A DNA stretch of 7,230 bases from JBCCRH01 sp039208045 (lineage in GTDB: Bacteria; Bacteroidota; Bacteroidia; Chitinophagales; Saprospiraceae): NCBI GenBank assembly GCA_039208045.1, contig JBCCRH010000334.1:1-7230 (forward strand), in the 5' to 3' direction. The notes below the pieces were generated by a model. It did no database searches. It had not been told where the DNA came from and saw only the letters and a program-made list of their open reading frames with translations. Within the stretch, counting starts at the first letter, position 1. Each line of letters starts with the position of its first letter. Shown in pieces: positions 1-5,308 of the stretch. A program made the translations under genes and the position numbers.

Positions 1-958
1 CTTGGGCTTTTACTTTTGGTCCAATAACCAGTTTATGGTGCAGCGGGTGCTGGGCGCGCGCGATCTAAATCACGGTCGTTGGGGTGCCCTATTTGCAGGA
101 CTGCTCAAGTTACCTGTCATTTTCATCATGGTAGTACCTGGTGTATTGGCGCTCTTGGTGTTCTCTGAACTTGATATTTCTGGTTTAAACTACCTCACTG
201 CGGATGGAACGGTTTGTGAAAACCTGTCGGAGTGTGCTAATTTGACCTACCCCGTTTTATTGATGCAACTCCTCCCTGCTGGGGTCTTAGGACTAGTGGT
301 AGCTGGCTTATTGGCTGCTATGATGTCCTCTGTTTCTGCTACCTTCAATTCTGCCTCTACGCTTATTACGATGGATTATGTTCGTAACATCAATCCAAAT
401 CTTACGAGCAAGCAGCTCGTACGGGCAGGACAAATTGCAACGCTAGTACTAGTGGTCTTAGCAGCAGCTTGGGTGCCTTATATTGAAAAAGTATCAGACT
501 CCTTGTGGCAGTACTTGCAATTGGTGATTAGCTATACCGCACCACCTGCGGTGGCAACCTTCCTGTTGGGTCTGTTTTGGAGACGAGCTAGTGCGACGGG
601 TTCTATTGTCAGCTTATTGGTGGGTTTCGTTTTTGCTATTGTGATGTTGAGTCTACAAATCTATGTAAGTAGCTTAGGAGAAGGGCAAGAACCTGCTGGA
701 TGGATCACAGCGCTTACTGAAATTCACTTTTTGTTGATGGCGTTTTACCTCTGGTTATTATGTATGGTTGTGCATATTGGCGTAAGCCTAGTCACGCCAC
801 CGCCTACGCAAGAACAGATAGATGAATTGACTTGGAAGCCAGCCCTTTTCCATGAAGAAACACAGGAATTGAAGAGCTTGCCTTGGTATCAAAACTATAG
901 AATATTAGCTGTGATATTACTTGTTATTACCATTGTATTAGTGGGCTATTTTTGGTAA
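1..958 (+). CDS. Sodium:solute symporter (SSS/SGLT family), C-terminal part, 5' truncated by window edge
   Basis: This is the C-terminal 318 codons of an inner-membrane sodium-coupled transporter; the reading frame is open to the left edge (first full codon at base 2), so the start lies outside. The visible part begins with an SGLT-like stretch, FYFWSNNQFMVQR (residues 3-15). A later helix, GLVVAGLLAAMMSSVSATFN (97-116), aligns with the vSGLT helix carrying the Na2 site. The vSGLT residues A361, S364 and S365 correspond here to A106, S109 and S110, so sodium coupling looks intact. I see about eight hydrophobic segments, a probable periplasmic loop with two cysteines (C72, C78) that might form a disulphide, a hydrophilic loop before the end, and a last helix ending at GYFW. 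The substrate cannot be told: sugars, inositol, sialic acid and other solutes are all used in this family, and no catabolic neighbours are visible. Confidence 0.93.
   Translation, partial: LGFYFWSNNQFMVQRVLGARDLNHGRWGALFAGLLKLPVIFIMVVPGVLALLVFSELDISGLNYLTADGTVCENLSECANLTYPVLLMQLLPAGVLGLVVAGLLAAMMSSVSATFNSASTLITMDYVRNINPNLTSKQLVRAGQIATLVLVVLAAAWVPYIEKVSDSLWQYLQLVISYTAPPAVATFLLGLFWRRASATGSIVSLLVGFVFAIVMLSLQIYVSSLGEGQEPAGWITALTEIHFLLMAFYLWLLCMVVHIGVSLVTPPPTQEQIDELTWKPALFHEETQELKSLPWYQNYRILAVILLVITIVLVGYFW
921..954 (+). promoter_or_regulatory. Possible Bacteroidota-type promoter for lolD
   Basis: TATTTTTG at 947-954 matches the Bacteroidota -7 consensus TAnnTTTG. A TTG at 921-923 lies 23 bases upstream, at the long end of the 17-23 spacing reported for the -33 element. 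Both lie inside the last codons of the symporter gene, and the -7 bases also encode Tyr-Phe-Trp. Transcription would begin about 960 and the first leader element would be the hairpin at 965-1021. The same octamer occurs by chance inside the DUF389 gene near 2211, so this is only suggestive. Confidence 0.3.
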
Positions 959-964
959 TGAGTC

Positions 965-1021
965 GCGGATAGCAAATCTGCTAGGCGCGCACTATGCGTA
1001 GCCTACGGATTTGCAATCTGC
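965..1021. repeat. REP-like imperfect palindrome, copy 1 (57-base hairpin)
   Basis: Arms 965-986 and 1001-1021 pair almost throughout. The exceptions are one mismatch (a971/a1015), one bulged base (c981) and two G-T pairs. The hairpin continues inward with CGCA (988-991) against TGCG (995-998), around a three-base loop at 992-994. The arm core GCGGATAGCAAATCTGC is shared, allowing C/T changes, with both arms of the hairpin at 5133-5184, so the two are members of one dispersed family. There is no T-run after it, so it is not a typical intrinsic terminator. It lies between the symporter stop and lolD and contains the out-of-place ATG at 994. Association with a RAYT-type (IS200/IS605-related) transposase elsewhere in the genome is a guess from how REP elements usually spread. 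Confidence 0.8.
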
Positions 1022-1065
1022 AAGAAATTTCGCTTTCTTTATCCTTCATCAAAAAGCAGCACAGT

Positions 1066-1731
1066 TTGATCGCAGCAACAGGAATAAAAAAAGCATATGG
1101 TACTCTTGAAGTTCTCAAGGGAGTCGATATCAATATTGGGAGGAGTGAAGTAGTTTCTATAGTGGGAAAATCAGGAGCGGGGAAAAGTACGCTACTGCAC
1201 ATCCTAGGTACCCTCGATCGGCCTAGTACTGGCTCTGTCAGCATTAATGATACGGATGTGTTTAAGCTATCGGCCAAAAAACTAGCTGCTTTTCGCAATC
1301 AACATATCGGATTTGTTTTCCAATTCCACCATTTGCTGCCAGAATTTACAGCCCTTGAAAATGTATGCATTCCGGCATTCATCCAGAAGACTAGCGAAAG
1401 TAAAGCGCAGGCAAAAGCGAAGGAGCTGCTCGACTACTTGGGCCTTAGCGAGCGTTTATCTCATAAACCTACCCAACTCTCCGGAGGCGAGCAGCAGCGA
1501 GTAGCAGTAGCGCGCTCGCTCATTAATAGTCCCGGAGTCGTATTTGCTGACGAGCCATCTGGCAATCTTGATAGCAGTTCTTCACAAGAGCTGCACCAGC
1601 TCATTTTTCAATTGCGAAAGGATTTCAACCAGACTTTTGTTATTGTGACCCATAACATGGAATTAGCCAAAATGAGTGATCGAATTCTAGAGATGCAAGA
1701 CGGCCGCTTGATTCATCAGCAGCAGAACTAG
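1066..1731 (+). CDS. lolD: LolD-type ABC transporter ATP-binding protein (lipoprotein-releasing system)
   Basis: This cytoplasmic ATPase is expected to power the LolCE-like inner-membrane complex that releases outer-membrane lipoproteins. I chose the TTG at 1066, which gives 221 residues, the usual LolD length, with the N-terminus MIAATGIKKAYG lining up with the family. An in-frame ATG at 994 would add 24 residues, but it sits in the loop of the 965-1021 repeat and encodes repeat-derived sequence. Numbering from TTG: Walker A GKSGAGKST 34-42, Q-loop Q86 in FQFHHLLPEFTALENV (85-100, a LolD-like stretch), signature LSGGEQQ 138-144, Walker B VVFADEP 158-164, D-loop near 166-169, H-loop H196. All catalytic motifs are intact. 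No permease gene is adjacent; the next gene starts 2 bases after the stop, implying co-transcription with a DUF389 protein. MacB- or FtsE-type ATPases are relatives, so the lipoprotein role is well supported but not proven. Confidence 0.9.
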   Translation: MIAATGIKKAYGTLEVLKGVDINIGRSEVVSIVGKSGAGKSTLLHILGTLDRPSTGSVSINDTDVFKLSAKKLAAFRNQHIGFVFQFHHLLPEFTALENVCIPAFIQKTSESKAQAKAKELLDYLGLSERLSHKPTQLSGGEQQRVAVARSLINSPGVVFADEPSGNLDSSSSQELHQLIFQLRKDFNQTFVIVTHNMELAKMSDRILEMQDGRLIHQQQN

Positions 1732-1733
1732 CT

Positions 1734-3176
1734 ATGTCAACAAAACCTAAACTACCTACCCCTAAAGGCCGCCGAACCCCTGGAGAAGTGCTGAGCAGTA
1801 CCTACCGCGCTACCATAAAGTGGTTTCAAATCCTTTTTGACCTCGAAAAAGGAGTAGACCGCGAAGGAACCATTATTGCCATTAAGAATAATAAGCGAAT
1901 GGAGGGCTCCAACGCCTGGCTGTTGATGTGCTCCATTATGATTGCTTCTTTAGGCCTTGACCTCAATTCTCCTGCCGTTATTATTGGTGCGATGTTGATC
2001 TCCCCCCTAATGTCGCCCATTTTGGGAGTAGGATTATCGGTCGCTATTAATGATAGAGATGCGCTCTATATTTCCATACAACATTTTGGTATTGCTATAC
2101 TCATCGCACTCGTGACCAGTACTTTGTACTTCCTTATAACGCCATTAGGGCAATTGACCGATGAAATAAAAGCCAGAACCGCACCTACAGTACTCGATTG
2201 TTTTGTCGCTATTTTTGGTGGCTTAGCTGGTATTATCTCTGCCACTCGTAAAGATAAATCCAATGCCATACCGGGCGTAGCCATCGCCACGGCCTTGATG
2301 CCCCCACTCTGTGTAACGGGTTACGGTATTGCCAAATGGAATATGCCCATTTTGCTCAATTCCTTTTATCTATTTTTTCTCAACTCTTTTTTTATCGCAC
2401 TAACCACCTACATCATCATTCGAGTACTACGATTCCCCCTAAAGGCATATGTCAATGAAGTAGAACAAGCACGAACACGCTGGGTGATCACTTTTTTTAG
2501 CATGATTATCATTATCCCTAGTGCGATCATCTTGTACAACCTATACCTCGAACAGCAGGATAAAATCAAAGCAGAGGCCTTTATTAACCAGTACTTTAAC
2601 GAGAATGATGAGATCAATACCAAAGTGATCGATTACACGCTGCTAAGGGAGGATACCACTAAGAAAATCGTTCTTCAACTACTGGGTGAAACGATTCCGA
2701 ACGATTCTCTCCCGCTTTATTATGAAGGTCTAAAACAGTATGGATTTGATGACAACGTGCAACTAAGCTTGATTCAGGATAGTGATTTGGGCCTTGACCA
2801 AATCGAAAATATGCGGCTCGAACTCACGGGCCTCAACCAAATAGCCAATCAGCTAGAAACCGTCAACAAAGCCAAGACGGAAACGGAGTTGCTACTGGAG
2901 AATGCCCAAGCAACGCTCGATAGCATCCTGCAAGACACGATCGCATTTATGCAAATACAGGCGGAAGTCAAATCGGCTTTTCCTCCTGTGGAGCAGTTTG
3001 GCTATGCCAAATTGGATATTTCCGACTATAACACGCCCCGAAAAAAGATTCCCACCTTTCTGATTGACTGGAAGAATGGAATGGGAAGAACTACCAAGCG
3101 CAGAGAACAGAAAAAGCTCTACGACTACCTAAAGGTTCGAACCAGCCTCGATACGCTGCAAATTATAGAGTATTAG
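1734..3176 (+). CDS. DUF389 family multi-pass membrane protein with C-terminal coiled-coil domain
   Basis: This is a 480-residue membrane protein of the uncharacterised DUF389 family. The family hallmark is visible at 61-100: AWLLMCSIMIASLGLD followed by a Gly/Pro-rich helix with IGAMLISPLMSPILG (84-98). About seven membrane segments follow one another at roughly 60-78, 80-104, 115-137, 152-172, 178-198, 205-230 and 248-270. A short conserved-looking loop with NAIPGVAIATALMPPLCV (177-194) sits among them. The N-terminal 55 residues are basic and soluble. The last 210 residues form a soluble domain with a Leu/Gln/Glu-rich stretch at about 355-412 that looks coiled-coil, then a basic segment (453-461, GRTTKRREQKK region). 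The ATG lies 2 bases after the lolD stop. The function of the family is not established; a transporter or channel role would be inference only. Confidence 0.88.
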   Translation: MSTKPKLPTPKGRRTPGEVLSSTYRATIKWFQILFDLEKGVDREGTIIAIKNNKRMEGSNAWLLMCSIMIASLGLDLNSPAVIIGAMLISPLMSPILGVGLSVAINDRDALYISIQHFGIAILIALVTSTLYFLITPLGQLTDEIKARTAPTVLDCFVAIFGGLAGIISATRKDKSNAIPGVAIATALMPPLCVTGYGIAKWNMPILLNSFYLFFLNSFFIALTTYIIIRVLRFPLKAYVNEVEQARTRWVITFFSMIIIIPSAIILYNLYLEQQDKIKAEAFINQYFNENDEINTKVIDYTLLREDTTKKIVLQLLGETIPNDSLPLYYEGLKQYGFDDNVQLSLIQDSDLGLDQIENMRLELTGLNQIANQLETVNKAKTETELLLENAQATLDSILQDTIAFMQIQAEVKSAFPPVEQFGYAKLDISDYNTPRKKIPTFLIDWKNGMGRTTKRREQKKLYDYLKVRTSLDTLQIIEY

Positions 3177-3179
3177 CAG

Positions 3180-3206
3180 AACTTAGTTTTGTTTTTAAAC
3201 TAAGTT
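3180..3206. terminator. Perfect 10-bp inverted repeat after the DUF389 gene; possible terminator or operator
   Basis: The arms AACTTAGTTT (3180-3189) and AAACTAAGTT (3197-3206) pair perfectly around a T-rich 7-base loop, starting 4 bases after the DUF389 stop codon. The position suits termination of the lolD-DUF389 transcript. However, the stem is AT-rich and no T-run follows, so termination would be weak. The left arm also contains a promoter-like TAGTTTTG, so the palindrome could instead be an operator for pncA-rocD. Confidence 0.45.
3184..3191 (+). promoter_or_regulatory. TAnnTTTG-like -7 element upstream of pncA
   Basis: TAGTTTTG matches the Bacteroidota -7 consensus exactly and lies 47 bases before the pncA ATG, overlapping the left arm and loop of the inverted repeat at 3180-3206. 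I find no TTG at the expected -33 distance, so support is one-sided. Confidence 0.28.
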
Positions 3207-3238
3207 GCCTTGATTAGTGTTCTCCCCTAAAAAATGCT

Positions 3239-3853
3239 ATGCAAGCACTCATCCTAGTAGACCTACAAAATGACTTTCTCCCCGGCGGCGCCTTGGAGGT
3301 ACAGGAAGGCGATCAAGTTATTCCTATCGCCAATCAACTTATCGAAAAGTTTGATCTGGTTGTTGCTACCCAAGATTGGCATCCTGCCAACCACGGCAGC
3401 TTTGCAGCCAACCATCCTTGGCGCAAGCCTGGCCAAGTAATTGAGCTGGATGGCTTACCGCAGGTGTTGTGGCCCATCCACTGCGTGCAAGATAGCTTTG
3501 GTGCCAATTTTGCTAAGCAGCTACAGCAGGAACAAATCACGGTGATTTTCCAAAAAGGAACCGACCCCAACATCGATAGCTACAGTGGTTTCTTTGATAA
3601 TGGCAAGCGAAAAGCTACCGGCATGGGCGATTACTTGAAAGAAAAGGGAGTAACAGAGGTGTATGTGATGGGCCTAGCTACCGATTATTGTGTAAAGTTC
3701 ACTGCACTGGATGCGGTAGATTTAGGTTTTAAGGTTTCCCTCTTGGAAGACGGTTGTAGAGGAGTAAACCTGAAGGAAGGTGATGTAGAAAAAGCCTTGA
3801 CAGAAATGCGGGAAAAAGGGGTAAGACTTATGCAATCAGCAGAAATCATGTAA
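3239..3853 (+). CDS. pncA: Nicotinamidase (nicotinamide deamidase)
   Basis: This cytosolic isochorismatase-fold hydrolase converts nicotinamide to nicotinate plus ammonia, feeding NAD salvage through the Preiss-Handler route. Its 204 residues are close to the usual 200-215. The catalytic triad is visible: D8 in LVDLQNDF, K106 in FQKGTD and C151 in ATDYCV, matching D10, K111 and C156 of the E. coli enzyme. Metal-binding residues D46 and H48 (TQDWHP) and H81 (WPIHCVQ) are present; the usual WPDHCVQ reads WPIHCVQ here. DSYSGFFDN (113-121) and the GLATDYCV motif separate it from other isochorismatase relatives. The ATG at 3239 starts directly at the conserved first strand (QALILVDLQNDF), and the ATG at 3234 is out of frame. 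The gene follows the inverted repeat at 3180-3206 and is followed 32 bases later by rocD, probably in the same transcription unit at least in part. Confidence 0.95.
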   Translation: MQALILVDLQNDFLPGGALEVQEGDQVIPIANQLIEKFDLVVATQDWHPANHGSFAANHPWRKPGQVIELDGLPQVLWPIHCVQDSFGANFAKQLQQEQITVIFQKGTDPNIDSYSGFFDNGKRKATGMGDYLKEKGVTEVYVMGLATDYCVKFTALDAVDLGFKVSLLEDGCRGVNLKEGDVEKALTEMREKGVRLMQSAEIM

Positions 3854-3883
3854 TTTTGGGCTGAACCAATAAAAACCTTATTG
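3851..3883 (+). promoter_or_regulatory. Possible -7 element and small hairpin in the pncA-rocD gap
   Basis: TAATTTTG (3851-3858), beginning in the pncA stop codon, matches TAnnTTTG. It is followed by a small perfect palindrome, CAATAA (3867-3872) and TTATTG (3878-3883), ending 2 bases before the rocD ATG. No -33 TTG is present at the right distance. If real, rocD would have its own promoter with a very short leader whose hairpin could affect translation start; equally both may be chance in an AT-rich gap. Confidence 0.25.
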
Positions 3884-3885
3884 TA

Positions 3886-5127
3886 ATGGTACAAGACACA
3901 GTAAGATCTTCAGCAGCGCTCATGCAGCTGGAACATCAGTATGGCGCCCACAATTATCACCCCATCCCTGTTGTGCTCTCTCGTGGAGAAGGCGTTCACC
4001 TGTGGGATGTAGAAGGCAAGCAGTATTACGATTTCCTCTCTGCCTATTCTGCGGTCAACCAAGGCCACTGCCACCCTCGTATTATCAATGCCTTGAAAAG
4101 GCAAGCGGATCAGCTTACGCTAACTTCACGCGCATTCCACAATGATGTATTGGGCCCCTATGAGCAATATATGACCGAGTATTTCGGCTACGATAAGATA
4201 CTACCTATGAATACGGGTGTAGAAGGTGGTGAAACTGCCGTAAAGCTGTGTCGCAAATGGGCTTATGAGGTGAAGGGAGTACCGGTGAATGAGGCTAAAA
4301 TTATCTTTGTAACAGGCAACTTCTGGGGACGTACGCTGGCGGCTATCTCTTCTTCTACAGACCCCAGTAGTACCAAAGGCTTTGGCCCGTATATGCCTGG
4401 CTACACTTTAATTCCATATAATGACTTAAATGCATTAGAAGAAGCCCTACAAGACCCTACCGTAGCTGGATTTATGGTAGAGCCCATCCAAGGGGAAGCA
4501 GGGGTAGTGGTACCTGACGAAGGCTACCTGAAAGGAGCTTATGATCTCTGCCAAAAGCACAATGTACTCTTCATTGCTGATGAAGTACAAACCGGTATCG
4601 CCAGGACGGGTGAGCTTATTTGCTGCGATCACCATGGCTTCCGCCCTGACATTTTGGTGTTGGGTAAAGCACTCTCTGGCGGAGTATTCCCAGTATCAGC
4701 TGCTTTGGCGAACGACGAAATTATGCTTACGATTAAGCCAGGAGAGCATGGCTCTACCTTCGGGGGCAATCCGCTTGCCTGTGCCGTCGCCATGGAAGCG
4801 CTAGAGGTAGTCCGCGACGAGCGCTTAGCTGAAAATGCTGCTTATTTGGGTGCGATTTTCCGCCAGCGCATGCAGGAAAATTTAGTAGAAAAAACCGATC
4901 TAGTTACCCTTGTTCGCGGTATGGGCTTATTGAATGCCATCGTAATTGATGATACAGAAGATAGCAAAACAGCTTGGAATATTTGCTTGAAGCTTGCCGA
5001 GAATCGCTTGCTGGCTAAACCAACTCATGGCAATATCATTCGTTTTGCTCCGCCACTGGTTATGACGGAAGACCAACTAAATGAATGCTGTAGCATCATA
5101 GAACAGACTATTCTAAATTTCGTGTAA
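3886..5127 (+). CDS. rocD: Ornithine aminotransferase (ornithine-oxo-acid transaminase)
   Basis: This PLP-dependent fold-type I, class III aminotransferase moves the delta-amino group of ornithine to 2-oxoglutarate, giving glutamate semialdehyde/pyrroline-5-carboxylate and linking arginine and proline metabolism. The 413 residues are collinear with human mitochondrial OAT at a constant offset of 31. The PLP lysine is K261 (LGKALSGG; human K292), F146 and R149 in NFWGRT match F177 and R180, and D232 in IADEVQTG matches D263. E204 in QGEAG matches E235, and the ornithine-pocket tyrosines Y24 (GAHNYHP) and Y54 (SAYSAVNQG) match Y55 and Y85. Retention of both tyrosines and E204 favours ornithine over acetylornithine or GABA. 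The ATG at 3886 leaves about 20 residues before the conserved YGAHNYHP start, as expected without a targeting peptide. It probably shares a transcript with pncA. The hairpin repeat at 5133-5184 follows the stop by 5 bases. Confidence 0.96.
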   Translation: MVQDTVRSSAALMQLEHQYGAHNYHPIPVVLSRGEGVHLWDVEGKQYYDFLSAYSAVNQGHCHPRIINALKRQADQLTLTSRAFHNDVLGPYEQYMTEYFGYDKILPMNTGVEGGETAVKLCRKWAYEVKGVPVNEAKIIFVTGNFWGRTLAAISSSTDPSSTKGFGPYMPGYTLIPYNDLNALEEALQDPTVAGFMVEPIQGEAGVVVPDEGYLKGAYDLCQKHNVLFIADEVQTGIARTGELICCDHHGFRPDILVLGKALSGGVFPVSAALANDEIMLTIKPGEHGSTFGGNPLACAVAMEALEVVRDERLAENAAYLGAIFRQRMQENLVEKTDLVTLVRGMGLLNAIVIDDTEDSKTAWNICLKLAENRLLAKPTHGNIIRFAPPLVMTEDQLNECCSIIEQTILNFV

Positions 5128-5132
5128 CAAGG

Positions 5133-5184
5133 CTACGTGGATTACAAACCTGCCCGATGCAGGCGGGTTTGCAATCCGCTGTAG
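5133..5184. repeat. REP-like imperfect palindrome, copy 2
   Basis: Arms 5133-5154 and 5162-5184 form a stem of about 22 pairs with one mismatch (a5144/c5172), one bulge (t5180) and two G-T pairs, around a 7-base loop at 5155-5161. The arm core GTGGATTACAAACCTGC, and the complement of the right arm GCGGATTGCAAACCCGC, match the copy at 965-1021. It begins 5 bases after the rocD stop. Being GC-rich and long, it could protect or terminate the rocD mRNA 3' end, although no T-run follows. Confidence 0.8.
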
Positions 5185-5197
5185 GGTATTAACCCTA
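5182..5197. repeat. Short perfect palindrome TAGGGT-atta-ACCCTA
   Basis: Six-base arms at 5182-5187 and 5192-5197 flank a four-base loop, directly abutting the REP-like hairpin and 111 bases before the kinase start codon. The rest of the gap (5198-5308) is AT-rich. I find no exact TAnnTTTG there; the nearest candidate is TTG 5213-5215 followed 18 bases later by TATTTTCT. The palindrome could be an operator for the kinase gene or simply the edge of the repeat. Confidence 0.35.
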
Positions 5198-5308
5198 ACA
5201 ATTCATGCCCACTTGACCATTTTCTCGCTATATTATTTTCTCTCTTTCAATTTTCTAGCGTATTTTACACGGGAGAAACTAGCATAATTCCTTTGTTTAT
5301 AATCAGCG

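Noticed and set aside
981..1298. Reverse-strand open frame of 105 codons opposite lolD
   Set aside because: It lies wholly over a clearly coding ABC ATPase and the repeat hairpin, and its product resembles no family; it mirrors codon use of lolD.
2210..2217. TATTTTTG matching TAnnTTTG inside the DUF389 gene
   Set aside because: It encodes part of IFGG in a conserved membrane segment, with no gene starting downstream; it serves as a warning that isolated -7 matches are weak.
4541..4804. Second forward frame inside rocD (87 codons)
   Set aside because: rocD is aligned along its full length with OAT, leaving no reason to assign a nested gene.
5213..5241. Possible promoter for the kinase (TTG 5213-5215, TATTTTCT 5234-5241)
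   Set aside because: The -7 box matches TAnnTTTG at only two of the last four bases in an AT-rich region, so it is not distinguishable from chance.
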